A DNA stretch of 64,000 nucleotides from Siphlonurus alternatus (GCA_949825025.1 OX463784.1:20578761-20642760), one strand, 5' to 3'; positions 25,080-37,103 are shown, numbered from the stretch's first letter. The notes: generated from the sequence alone by a model not told the origin. Made by a program: numbers and translations.

Positions 25080-27145
25080 TTGTTTACCTTGAGTTGTGAG
25101 CAAGTTCATTTCTGGGGACACGTGTCCCTTCAAAGCGTTTCAGCCGACAACATTTTGCGCAAAAAGTTGTGGGAAGTTATGCTTAAAGGGGACATTTCTG
25201 TTGCCTTTTCTCCCTACTTCGTATGTACGTTATTGCTTCCCCTTTTTTCTGCTGTAATTGAAAAATTGTGAAGGTTTTTAAATTGACCTGGGCAGGGACA
25301 AATTTTTTCTAACAGCGCCGGTAAGGCTTTTTGAGGCCAACCGACCATGCAGTCAAGGCTCTGAGTTGTGCCCGATTAATTTTGTGGGGACACTCTTGCT
25401 TTCACTTACACAATGCTAGTGACGTTGAGCACCTGAGAAGCTAGGCAATCAATTAACTGCAGAGAAACGGTTCGTACTTCGTCTTCGTCTAATTGTTTAC
25501 CTTGAGTTGTGAGCAAGTTTATTTCTGGGGACACGTGTCCCTTCAAAGCGTTTCAGCCGACAACATTTTGCGCAAAAAGTTGTAAGAAGGTACGCTTTAA
25601 GGGGACAAATCTGTAGCATTTTCTTTCTACTTCGTATGTACGTTATTGCTTCCTCTTTATTCTGCTTTAATTAAAAAATTGTGGATTTTTTTAATTTCAC
25701 CTGGGCTGGGACAAATTTTTTCTAAGAGCGCCGGTAAGGCTTTTTGAGGCCAACCGACCATGCAGTCAAGGCTCTGAGTTGTGCCTGATTAATTTTGTGG
25801 GGACACTCTTCCTTTCACGTACACAATGCTAGTGACGTTGAGCACCTGAGAATCTAGGCAATCAATTTATTGCAGGCAAACGATCCGTACTTTGTCTTCG
25901 TCTAATTGTTTACCTTGAGTTGTGAGCAAGTTCACTTCTGGGGACACGTGTCCCTTCAAAGCGTTTCAGCCGACAACATTTTGCGCAAAAAGTTGTAAGA
26001 AGGTACGCTTTAAGGGGACATATCTGTAGCATTTTCTCCCTATTTCGTATGTACGTTATTGCTTCCCCTTTTTTCTGCTTTAATTAAAAAATTGTGGATT
26101 TTTTTAATTTCACCTGGGCTGGGACAAATTTTTTCTAAGAGCGCCAGTAAGGCTTTTTGAGGCCAACCGACCATGCAGTCAAGGCTCTGAGTTGTGCCTG
26201 ATTAATTTTGTGGGGACACTCTTCCTTTCACGTACACAATGCTAGTGTCGTTGATCACCTGAGAATCTAGGCAATCAATTTATTGCAGGGAAACGATCCG
26301 TACTTCGTCTTCGTCTAATTGTTTACCTTGAGTTGTGAGCAAGTTCATTTCTGGAGACACGTGTCCCTTCAAAGCGTTTCAGCCGACAACATTTTGCGCA
26401 AAAAGTTGTAAGAAGGTACGCTTTAAGGGGACAAATCTGTAGCATTTTCTTTCTACTTCGTATGTACGTTATTGCTTCCTCTTTTTTCTGCTTTAATTAA
26501 AAAATTGTGGATTTTTTTAATTTCACCTGGGCAAGGGACAAATTTTTTCTAAGAGCGCCGGTAAGGCTTTTTGAGGCTAACCGACCATGCAGTCTAGGCT
26601 CTGAGTTGTGCCCGATTAATTTTGTGGAGACACTCTTGCTTTCACTTACACAATGCTAGTGACGTTGAGCACCTGAGAAGCTAGGCAATCAATTAACTGC
26701 AGAGAAACGGTTCGTACTTCGTCTTCGTCTAATTGTTTACCTTGAGTTGTGAGCAAGTTTATTTCTGGGGACACGTGTCCCTTCAAAGCGTTTCAGGCGA
26801 AAACATTTTGCGCATAAAGTTGTGGTAAGGTACGTTTTAAGAGGACATTTCTGTAGCATTTTCTTTCTACATCGTATGTACGTTATTGCTTCCCCTTTTT
26901 TCTGCTGCAATAAAAAAATTGTGGAGGTTTTTAATTTCACCTGGGCTGGGACAAATTTTTTCTAAGAGCGCCGGTAAGGCTTTTTGAGGCCAACCGACCA
27001 TGCAGTCGAGGCTCTGAGTTGTGCCCGATTAATTTTGTGGGGACACTCTTGCTTTCACTTACATAATGCTAGTGACGTTGAGCACCTGAGAAGCTAGGCA
27101 ATCAATTAACTGCAGAGAAACGGTTCGTACTTCGTCTTCGTCTAA
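25080..27145 (+). repeat. Higher-order repeat unit 3 of family B, 5 monomers
   Basis: It reads V-T-C-F-K and lacks the L monomer, so it is 2066 bp long. A further V-T start follows from 27146 before the array degenerates. This fits loss of one monomer by unequal exchange. Confidence 0.85.
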
Positions 27146-28735
27146 TTGTTTACCTTGAGTTGTGAGCAAGTTCATTTCTGGGGACACGTGTCCCTTCAAA
27201 GCGTTTCAGCCGACAACATTTTGCGCAAAAAGTTGTGGGAAGTTATGCTTAAAGGGGACATTTCTGTTGCCTTTTCTCCCTACTTCGTATGTACGTTATT
27301 GCTTCCCCTTTTTTCTGCTGTAATTGAAAAATTGTGAAGGTTTTTAAATTGACCTGGGCAGGGACAAATTTTTTCTAACAGCGCCGGTAAGGCTTTTTGA
27401 GGCCAACCGACCATGCAGTCAAGGCTCTGAGTTGTGCCCGATTAATTTTGTGGGGACACTCTTGCTTTCACTTACACAATGCTAGTGACGTTGAGCACCT
27501 GAGAATCTAGGCAATCAATTAACTGCAGAGAAACGGTTCGTACTTCGTCTTCGTCTAATTGTTTACCTTGAGTTGTGAGCAAGTTTATTTCTGGGGACAC
27601 GTGTCCCTTCAAAGCGTTTCAGCCGACAACATTTTGCGCAAAAAGTTGTAAGAAGGTACGCTTTAAGGGGACAAATCTGTAGCATTTTCTTTCTACTTCG
27701 TATGTACGTTATTGCTTCCTCTTTATTCTGCTTTAATTAAAAAATTGTGGATTTTTTTAATTTCACCTGGGCTGGGACAAATTTTTTCTAAGAGCACCGG
27801 TAAGGCTTTTTGAGGCCAACCGACCATGCAGTCAAGGCTCTGAGTTGTGCCTGATTAATTTTGTGGGGACACTCTTGCTTTCACTTACACAATGCTAGTG
27901 ACGTTGAGCACCTGAGAAGCTAGGCAATCAATTAACTGCAGAGAAACGGTTCGTACTTTGTCTTCGTCTAATTGTTTACCTTGAGTTGTGAGCAAGTTCA
28001 TTTCTGGGGACACTTCAAAGTGTTTCAGACGACAACATTTTGCGCAAAAAGTTGTGGGAAGTTATTCTTTAAGGGGACATTTCTGTAGCATTTTCTCCCT
28101 ATTTCGTATGTACGTTATTGCTTCCCCTTTTTTCTGCTGCAATTAAAAAATTGTGGAGGTTTTTAATTTGACCTGGGCTGGGACAAATTTTTTCTAAGAG
28201 CGCCGGTAAGGCTTTTTAAGTCCAACCGACCATGCAGTCGAGGCTCTGAGTTGTGCCCGATTAATTTTGTGGGGACACTCTTGCTTTCACGTACACAATG
28301 CTAGTGACGTTGAGCACCTGAAAATCTAGGCAATCAATTTATCGCAGAGAAACGATCCGTACTTTGTCTTCGTCTAATTGTTTACCTTGAGTTGTGAGCA
28401 AGTTCATTTCTGGGGACACGTGTCCCTTCAAAGCGTTTCAGCCGGCAACATTTTGTTTCACAAAAAGTTGTGGGAAGGTATGCACTTTTTTGCTTCCCCT
28501 GTCTTTTTTTGAGCTGCACTTAAAAAATTGTGGAGTCCTTTTTATTTCACCTGGGCGGCGACAATTTTTTCTAAAAGTGCCGGTAAGGCTTTTTGAGGTC
28601 TACCGACCATGTACAACTCATTGCGAAAAGAGTTGTGGGCAAAGTTGCTTTCAAGGAACAATTTTAAATCATTTTCTTTTCATGTCTTGTTTAGGTTTTT
28701 GCTTCCCCTTTCTTCTGTTGCAGTAAATTTTATCT

Positions 28736-30630
28736 ACTGACTTTTACATGGACACTGTCTCCATAACATTATATAAGTCATAACGTGTCTTACCTGGCAA
28801 TAAAATGATTGATCTGTCGCTTAAAACTTTGGTTGGGATCCTTTAATCAAATTTTTGTAATCAAAGTTCATTTTGAATAAATTGTTACGTCTGTATTTGA
28901 AAGGGACAATGTCCACAGAACCTTGCTTATTTCACAATGTGTCTGATTTGGTAATCTTATTATTGGTCGAGTTGTGCCTAGAATCTTTTGTGGGTACTCT
29001 ACATTGGTGAATCAAAGTTCATTCTGAATAAATTGTGACCACTGATTTTTAATGGGACAATGGGACATAACATGGCTTAAAAGTGACAACGTGTCTCATC
29101 TGGCAATTAACATGATCGAATTGTCACTAAAAGCTTTTGTGGGGTCTCTACTTTGGCGTATCAAAGTTCACTCTGAAGAATTTGTAACTATTGGCTTTTA
29201 AATTACATTGTCCCCATAACATGGCTTAAGTGACAACGTATCTCACCTGGCAATTAACATTATCGAATTGTCACTAAAAGCTTTTGTGGGGTCTCTACCT
29301 TGGTGAATCAAAGTTCACTCTGAAGAATTTGTAACTATTGACTATTAAAGGGACAATGTCCCCATAACATGGCTTAAGTCACAACGTGTCTCATCTGGCA
29401 ATTAACATGATCGAATTGTCACTAAAAGCTTTTGTGGGGTCTCTACCTTGGTGAATCAAAGTTCACTCTGAAGAATTTGTAACTATTGACCATTAAAGGG
29501 ACAATGTCCCCATAACATGACTTAAGTGACAACGTGTCTCACCTGGCAATTAACATTTTCGAATTGTCACCATAAGCTTTTGTGAGGTCTCTACTTTGGT
29601 GAATCAAAGTTCACTCTGAAAAATTTGTAACCCATGACTTTTAAAGGGACAATGTCCCCATAACATGGATTAAGTGACAACGTGTCTCACCTGGCAATTA
29701 ACATGTTCGAATTGTCACTAAAAGCGTTTGTGGGGTCTCTACCTTGGTGAATCAAAGTTCACTCTGAAAAATTTGTAACCCCTGACTTTTAAAGGGACAA
29801 TGTCCCCATAACATGGGTTAAGTGACAACGTGTCTCACCTGGCAATTAACATGTTCGAATTGTCACTAAAATCTTTTGTGGGGTCTCTACCTTGGTGAAT
29901 CAAAGTTCACTCTGAAGAATATTAACCATTGACTATTAAAGGGACAATGTCCCCATAACATGGCCTAAGTCACAACGTGTCTCACCTGGCAATTAACATG
30001 ATCGAATTGTCAATAATAGCTTTTTTGGGGTCTCTACCCTGGTGAATCAATAACTGACGTTTGAAAGGACAAAAGGGACAATGTCCCCATAACATGGCCT
30101 AAGTCACAACGTGTCTCACCTGGCAATTAACATGATCGAATTGTCACTAAAAGCTTTTGTGGGGTCTCTACCTTGGTGAATCAATAACTGACTTTTGAAG
30201 GGACCATGTCCCCATAACATGACTTAAGTGACAACGTGTCTCACCTGGCAATTAACATGATCAAATTGTCACTAAAAGCTTTTGTGGGCCGGGACGCTAC
30301 CTTGGTGTATCAATGTTCATTCTGAAGAACTTGTAACCCCTGACTTTTTAAGGAACAATGTCCCCATAAGTACATGGCCTAAGTGCATGACAGCGTGTCT
30401 CACCTGGCAATTAACATGATCGAATTGTCACTAAAAGCTTTTGTGGGGTCTCTACCTTGGTGAATCAATAACTGACTTTTTTAGGGAAAATGTCCCCATA
30501 ACATGGCTTAAGGCACAACGTGTCTCACCTGGCAATTTACATGATCGAGTTGTCACTAATACTATTGTGGGGACCCTAACTTGGTGTCCCCATAACATGT
30601 CTTTAGTCACAACATGTCTATTGTCCTTTT
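28736..30630 (-). repeat. Satellite family A, minus-oriented array, ~13 monomers
   Basis: The plus strand shows the complement of the family A monomer: 'gtctctaccttggtgaatca', 'aagttcactctgaagaattt', 'gggacaatgtccccataaca', 'cacaacgtgtctcacctggc', 'aattaacatgatcgaattgt'. Short and long monomers both occur, as in the left array. Copies nearest the B array (28.74-29.05 kb) are diverged. The frame at 30441-30632 is spurious. Confidence 0.93.
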
Positions 30631-30995
30631 AAAAGTCCTTTTTGAATTAGAAAAGACCCCTGGCGCGACCTGGTGGAATTTTCGTGAACTCGGTGTACAA
30701 GCTTCGTGTCCTCACATTTTACCGAGCCGACAACATCCCTGAAATGTCGTATGTCTCCATTTCTGAGTCTCCTGCTTAAAAGTTTATTACGAAAATTATC
30801 GGATTCGATTAGTTTACCTGTCAGGTACCCCTGATATCATTTTCAGCCTTCTAGCATCATTATTAAGCAATGTCCCTTGTGATGTGAACGAGTGACAACT
30901 GTGTCCTCGAAAAAAAGCCGCCATTTTAAGTTGTTGCTTCATATTTCCATGTCCCCATAAAGCGCCTGCTAGAAACAGGGAGTTGTATTGACAAG
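30631..30995. other. Right terminal segment of the complex, ending in the right inverted repeat
   Basis: A region of moderate GC without tandem structure. It still carries isolated GTCCC/GGGAC motifs and ends with the inverted match to 13175-13219 at 30947-30995. The minus-strand frame at 30814-31023 has no recognisable product. Confidence 0.5.
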
Positions 30996-31099
30996 GGAGG
31001 AAAAAAAATTCCTGACGCAGCACAGTTTAAGGGTTGTTACCCCTTAATGTTACCTTACCAAGCATATTCTCGTATTTTCTTGCTTACGTGTGAGCTCTA

Positions 31100-31340
31100 G
31101 ATCGCTTTTTTTTTTTTATTTATTTATTTTTTTTTTTACATAATATTCTATAAAAATGATGACAGCCCATATCCAGATTTTAAATTTTACATTGAGTAAT
31201 TAAGATTCTTTAATATTTACTCACTAATTATAATAGAAATTTACGTAAACTATTTTTAAATCTACTTATGTAAAAAAAAAAAAAAAATAATAAAAAAAAA
31301 TAAATAAATAAATAAAATAAATAAATAAAAATTATAGGTT
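31100..31340. repeat. Low-complexity T/A runs and short AAAT repeats
   Basis: Poly(T)/TTTA runs at about 31108-31138 and A-rich AAAT-type runs at about 31271-31335. Confidence 0.8.
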
Positions 31341-31439
31341 TTCAGTACTTTAATAATATGTTATAAATCCATTTATAATAGAATCTTCAGAGACTTACTT
31401 CCTAAACCCATCATATAATTAGATCACTTTGGATGAGAA

Positions 31440-31912
31440 AGATGTATTTTACTTTCAATACTTTCAAGTTAATACATCAGGTACAGTGAAATTAATTTAA
31501 TATTCCCTCCGGAAGTAGCCGGAAGTATATGGTTTCTGTTATTCCTATTCATATTTCAGCGCTACAATTTCACACATAGGTCAAAACTTGTACTTTTTCA
31601 AACCACTATGCAAAGTTTAAAAACTAAATTACAAACAGAAAAGCCATAAACTTCACACTTCCGGTTACTTCCGGAAGGAATATCAAATTAAGATAAGGTG
31701 TATTTTGTATTATAATACATTTATAATGAAATATAAATATCCAATTTTCTAGTTTCATTCAAATTCAGTTTGTTAAATTTCATATATTTTACTTTTAAGT
31801 TAAAATATATCAGGTAAAAAACGATATACACGTAGATGAGGTATATTTTGTATTATAATAAATTTATGGTGAACCATAAAAATATCAAATTCCTTAGTTT
31901 CATTCAAATGGA
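31440..31912 (+). repeat. Local ~145-bp direct duplication
   Basis: 'gtgtattttgtattataata' plus downstream 'tctagtttcattcaaat' at 31697-31762 recurs in diverged form at 31840-31908 ('ggtatattttgtattataat', 'cttagtttcattcaaat'). The second copy is interrupted at 31909 by a foldback MITE. Confidence 0.6.
31493..31690. mobile_element. Foldback MITE with TTCCGG tips, copy 1
   Basis: The left end has 'atattccctccggaagtagc' then 'cggaagtata'. The right end has the complement, 'cacttccggttacttccgg' then 'aaggaatat'. The whole ~190 bp reappears in reverse orientation at 57465-57655. Confidence 0.8.
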
Positions 31913-32222
31913 CAATTTGCATGACATTTTTTTTTGCAGAAATGGATAGAGGGTGCAAAGTTATGCTACTCTGAATTTGTTCAGGTTTTTAGAGACCGGG
32001 AACTATTTTTAAAAAATGATTGAAAGTCGATTTTATGACGTCACGAGGAGTCTGTCCTTAAGAAAAGGATAGGCGCTAAACGCCCGTGACGTCATAAAAC
32101 TGACTTTCTATAATTTTTAAAAATATTTCCCGCTCTCAAAAAAATCTGAAAAAATTCAGAGTAGCATAACTTTGCACCCTCTATCCATTTCTGCATTAAA
32201 ATAATGTCATGCAAATTGTCCA
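31909..32222. mobile_element. ~314-bp foldback MITE (GACGTCAC core), copy 1
   Basis: Tips are TGGACAATTTGCATGACA and its complement. Arms carry 'gcagaaatggatagagggtg', 'caaagttatgctactctga' and a GGGAACTATTTTT-like segment, mirrored on the right. The core holds GACGTCAC on both sides of a short asymmetric loop with 'cttaagaaaaggatagg'. No coding capacity. Confidence 0.92.
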
Positions 32223-32740
32223 ATCAACTTGTTATATTTCCTAATTTTCAATACTAAATTTATATTCAATAGTTTTTCACTTTCTCATGGTGATTTTATT
32301 TCTTTTTTCAAATTCCCTTTATACCACCAATATCTACAAGCTGTTCGTTTACATTTCCTTCTCTATCCCCTTAAAACTCCCTCTCTAACGTTTTCTTATA
32401 CTAACGAACATCCTCCACACTCTCTCGCTTCTCTAGCGTCAATTTGTTCTGATTGAAGTGATTCCGGTCTGATCCCTTTTATTACAAACATCAACAACTC
32501 CCTTTCTATTTAACAACCTTTTGACTTAACTCTTCCTAAGATTGTAGAATATTTTGGTTTCTGTGATGGAGAGTCGTGATTAAGAGATTAACAAGACATA
32601 TATATTATTATAATGTATTTTATATTCTTTTATGATAGTGTTATTCTTAATATTAAATTGGTAATATTCACTTTTCAGCATTTTATAACTGTTGTAAATT
32701 AAGTACATAAATTGAATTTAAAATATTTGCTTTAATTTAA

Positions 32741-33120
32741 GGGTAAGATAACACGAAACATCCATTGTTGTAGTCCCATTTGATTAACATGTAAACCTTA
32801 GCAACCTCATAATAATTCTGAATTTTTATTTTTAGAGACAGTCCTTAGCACCAAAAACATATAGAAAAAATTTCAAAACAATCGGACGATCAGATTTTTT
32901 AAAATTAATTTCTTAGTTTAGGTCTCCATGGGAAAGCCCTATACTAAAAATTTAAAAAATTAATTAAAAAAAAAAAAAAATGGATCGTCCGATTGTTTTG
33001 AAAATTTTTCCTCATTTTTTTGGTGCCTAAAAGAAAAAATCAGAATCTTTATGAGGTTGCTAAGGTTTTCATGTTAATCAAATGGGACTACAACAATCGA
33101 TGTTTCGTGTTATCTTACCC
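32741..33120. mobile_element. TTAA-flanked foldback MITE, 380 bp
   Basis: TTAA occurs at 32737-32740 and 33121-33124. Ends are GGGTAAGATAACACGAAACA and its complement. Arms of about 170 bp pair with modest divergence, including 'tagtcccatttgattaacat' and an ATCGGACGATC segment. TTAA duplication is the hallmark of piggyBac-type insertion, so this is probably a piggyBac-like MITE, though terminal GGG in place of CCC is atypical. Confidence 0.85.
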
Positions 33121-33124
33121 TTAA

Positions 33125-36100
33125 GTTTAAATTGTTTGAAATAAATAAAAAATATTGTATATCGCTAAATGTTACTATAATACTTTATATTGAAAAATGT
33201 ATCATAAATTTTAAATTGTTAAACTCTGAACATATTTTTAGTTACATCAAAATACACCTGACGCTAACTATTTGGTAAGTTGCGAGATTGCACTGACTGC
33301 AGAAGGTTGATACTCTAGGGGTCGGATTAATCTTGCTCGCTCAAAATCTAATCAGAAGAAAGTGAACTCCGCTGGATCACGTCATAGACCTTTTTAGAGT
33401 TACGTAAAATAAAAAATATGACATGTACAGTCACTGACAAGAAATATGAGATTTATCAGAAGTGTTGTATTTTGGTAATGTAATAAACCTACGATTCTTT
33501 TTACTGACTTTATTAACAATTCAGGTTTTAGGAAAGGTGACTTCTCAATGTTATAAATAAAGAAAGTGTCTACTTTCTTAATATACTTGATGAATTCGAT
33601 GTACAGTTCAGTTCATTAAATTTTTTACATTAATACACATCAGTTCATAGTTCTATATAAAAAAATGTAAAACAACCTACTTTTGAATTATTTATCAAAT
33701 CTATTTATTAGTACAAAAAAAAAATACTTTCCTTGAAAATTTTACAAACAATTGACAGTTAAATCAATGAATTTTTTTACACAGATTTTCGACTTCTTCG
33801 TATCAATTATTAAAAATTTTCAAAGTAAATAACTGTACATCTTACAAAGTAGAGCATGAAATTTAATTTGCTGGAGTTGCAGTTGCAATAGAATATAATA
33901 ATTTTAAAATACATAAGGAAAAATCAATAATTTTTTAAAAATCTAGCTTACACGTCATTTTCTGGTCCAGAACATATTTTATTCTTTATTTTCCTAGAAA
34001 ATTATATGTACCATATTGCAAAAAATATATATACCTAAGACCCTAAGATAATGGACTATTCCATCAGTCATGTCAATATTAATATATATGTTAATACTTC
34101 AAAGCATTCTCTCTAATGCACTCCATACATCAAAATGCATTTTACTTTCATCCCCTTGAAGATAAAGGAGATTTAAAGATGAATGTCTTAGGAATGACAC
34201 GCTTCTCTCTCTCTCTCTGACCCTTTCAGATAACTTTCCCGAACATTCTTTGTCCATCACCTAACTGAATTCCAAACTGAATGGTCTTTCAACAATTTTA
34301 ATGAACCCTTGATATGATGAATATTTAAAAATAATATATTTATTAATTTATTTTAAAATAATTAATTAAAAACTTTCCTATATCTCAATAAAATAATTAA
34401 TAGAATGGTTGCATTCATTATTTGTTAAATGATGTCAATGTATTTATTTGTGGTATTCTTTATACTTTGATGATATTCTACATCAGTATACATTATTTAA
34501 TGTGTATAACGTATACATGAAAATTGTATTTTATCAATTTTGATATGCAATCAATTAAATTAGCTATTTAAATATACAATTAGTATTAGTGAATACAATT
34601 AATAATTTTAAGTTAAAGAGTATTAAATTTTTTTTCACTTTTTGGACAATATTTTATTGTGAATGACAATATAAAATCATAAATATTACTTTTCAATAAA
34701 ATACGTCATTTTTAAATTAAATATTAAAAAAAAAATACCTTATAATTTTAAGAATATTTGTGTGAAACCTTGAGCGATGAATAGTAAATAGTTAAGAAAA
34801 TATTCAATTCATGAAAGCAGAGTCACTTAAAATGCAGAAATTGATTCATATTAGATGCTATGACAATTTCAAATGTAAGTTTAATTTGCAAATAAAACTG
34901 GCATCCAAATAAAATTTTACATTTTTTTTTGTAGAAATAATGATTGTATTTCATCCCATATTATAAATAACATTATATAGAATTTATCCTAACATATTTG
35001 TGTACATCAAGGCAATGTATCATCATTAATGTCTTTAATGTGATTTATTATTGTCTATCGTTTTTCACATATAAATTACTCTACATTGAATTTTACACAT
35101 TAATCCATGACATTGATTTATATCCTATTTTACCTGCCTGAAAAAAAACAATAGCTAAGTCAATGATTAACCATATCAGATTAACGTTCAGGCAACATCG
35201 ATTTCTTACTACAGGAAATTCATTTTTATTTATTTTAAAAATAATTTAAAAATAAAATATGTCAGGATATTTGGGATGGGGAGCTCTAAACGGCGGTCCA
35301 TATTTGTTATTAAATTTAATAAGAAGTACCTCAAAAGCAAGCTTTCCTAAAATTGGTTTGTATTAATTTTTGTTTATTGCAGCTGATAAGGTACCTCCGA
35401 TACCTCTAACAAATATATACCCTATTTTTGTTATGCCTAGCAGCTGAGATAATTTGTCAAAATGGTGAAATTCACACTGAAGAAACATCACATATTTTGT
35501 TAGAATATTATGCATTTTCTATTTTAAATTTGAGTTAAAATTTTAAAAATAAAACAAAACTGGCACAGAAATGCTGTAATAGCAATTGCTTTCCGTTCAA
35601 GATTCCATTTTATAATTAACAAAAACATTATGTAGCATTTTCAAGACATAATATTATTCTCCGCAAAGGAAATAATCAAAATCATAAATTTGCAGTTACA
35701 GATGTTTTTCTGTGTATATTTCACTATATTACCTCCAGAACGTATAAGGTAAGACACTCCAAGCACGTTCTCTACTCATATTTTTCACTTGAGGGGTTCC
35801 AATTCCACACGCTATGTGTGAGTGCATTCGTTCGCACTCAGCTTGGCTGTGTCTTCCTCATATTTTCAACCTCCCTGGAGAAAAACGAGCTTATTATACT
35901 AGTGTTAGTTTTATATTCTTTGTGTACCTTCAGAGATCTCCACTTTTACTTTGAAATGTATACATTTCCTATGTAATTTAATATATTTAAAGTTTTATTA
36001 CTTAATTTTTATTTTACTATTGTAAGTTAGAATGTTGTGTTAATTTAGAATTTTGGAATTAAAAACAAATATCTCAATTGAAACTTCATTTTCAAAATTC

Positions 36101-36870
36101 AAAAAAATCCAAATTAGGGATAAAACTCCCTATACTTATCAATATCATGGAGTTTATAAAGAAGGTATTTTGTATCAGTTTTATCGGAAATATGGTAGAA
36201 ATATAAAATAGAGCCTTTATTATCCATGCTAATAGTTGATTCAATTATTGATTACGTGAATAATTCTGTTAAAATTCTGGATCTGTACAAAAAAAGTAGG
36301 CGATTAAATGCCACTCGAGATATGGAAGTGTATTATTTTCAATGCTTGAAATTATGTAACCGAAACGTCGTACCGAGTTTTTATAACTTGTAAATTAAGA
36401 ATAACAATATATACAATACTTAATCAAAATGAATTAAATAAAATAAATTATATACATCGTACATTTAAAAATATACAAACAAAATTAAATTACATAATTT
36501 TTGTTTTAATATTTTTTATAAAATATGAAATTTAAAACTACAATGTTTACAATATTTCTTAGAAGCATTGATATATTTTTATACTTTTTTTAGAAAAAAA
36601 TTAATAGGCATGAGTACTTTTATTTATTCATGCATTAGTAATAAAATTTCTACCATTTTACAGTCGAGCTGAGTTAACTTTTTCTCGATATCATAACAAT
36701 AATTGGCTCAATTCTATAAATATACATATAAATATGTAAATATTATACTGTTATAACAATGCATGAAATGTGTCTTCTTAACAGTGAAAACAGGAAACCT
36801 GAAGAAAGAAATGCATACGTCGATATAATATTAATATAAAATAAATTATAAATAAGAACACAGAACTTAC
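33125..36870. other. AT-rich DNA, no gene seen
   Basis: No exon with splice signals and coding composition was found. A small hairpin (GAGTGCATTCGTTCGCACTC) lies at 35820-35839, and an 8-unit CT run lies near 34205. Confidence 0.55.
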
Positions 36871-36875
36871 ATGTA

Positions 36876-37103
36876 CAGTTATGGACAATAAGACTAGGAC
36901 AACATGCTGGATTGTTGAAGTGAGCACCATCAGTCTATGGCTCATGTGGCAACACTGTTAAATCTCAGGTGAGGTTACTCACAGTCATCTCCTCCACCGA
37001 TTCAGAATCTACTTATACAAAATAATTATAGGCAGCGTTGCCGGTATGCATTATTGGTGTTAAATTATACAAGCTATGTGTCCCATTTTTCTTTACCATA
37101 CTG
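36876..37103. mobile_element. Tc1/mariner-like MITE, copy 2, 228 bp
   Basis: TA flanks both ends. The left end is CAGTTATGGACAATAAGACT and the right end, reversed, is CAGTATGGTAAAGAAAAATG; both continue to GGACA. Interior 'gctggattgttgaagtgagc' and 'caggtgaggttactcac' match the copy at 6545-6693. Confidence 0.75.

Larger units (their letters stand above)
17960..28735 (+). repeat. Satellite family B, 26 head-to-tail monomers of ~413 bp
   Basis: The monomer contains 'gtttaccttgagttgtgagc', 'ctggggacacgtgtcccttc', 'cattttgcgcaaaaagttgt', 'cttcgtatgtacgttattgc', 'taatttcacctgggctggga', 'gccggtaaggctttttgagg', 'aaggctctgagttgtgcc', 'tttgtggggacactctt' and 'gctagtgacgttgagcacct'. Anchors fall every ~413 bp from about 18.1 to 28.4 kb. 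Edge monomers (the first at ~18.09 kb and the last at ~28.42 kb) are the most diverged, while internal ones are nearly identical. The repeated 63- and 67-codon frames recur with the monomer and are not genes. Confidence 0.96.
13175..30995. mobile_element. 17.8-kb satellite complex with inverted ends, possible giant Foldback-like element
   Basis: The left edge (13175-13219) contains TTAGCACGCGCTTTAAAGGG. The right edge (30947-30995), reversed, contains CTAGCAGGCGCTTTATGGGG. Both continue outward through CTTGT and AATA. Between them lie a plus-oriented A array, a B array and a minus-oriented A array, so the outer parts are inverted repeats built of tandem units. Drosophila Foldback/Galileo elements are a known precedent for long inverted termini made of tandem repeats. 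No transposase frame is present. An alternative is ordinary satellite DNA whose array was inverted by rearrangement. Confidence 0.55.

Noticed and set aside
18071..27337. Recurring 60-67-codon frames on both strands in the 413-bp repeats
   Set aside because: They repeat with the satellite monomer, vary with monomer type, occur on both strands and have no recognisable domain. They are satellite by-products.
17960..28735. Regular repeats as a CRISPR array
   Set aside because: The ~413-bp unit is repeated as a whole, with no unique spacers between short repeats, and the context is eukaryotic.
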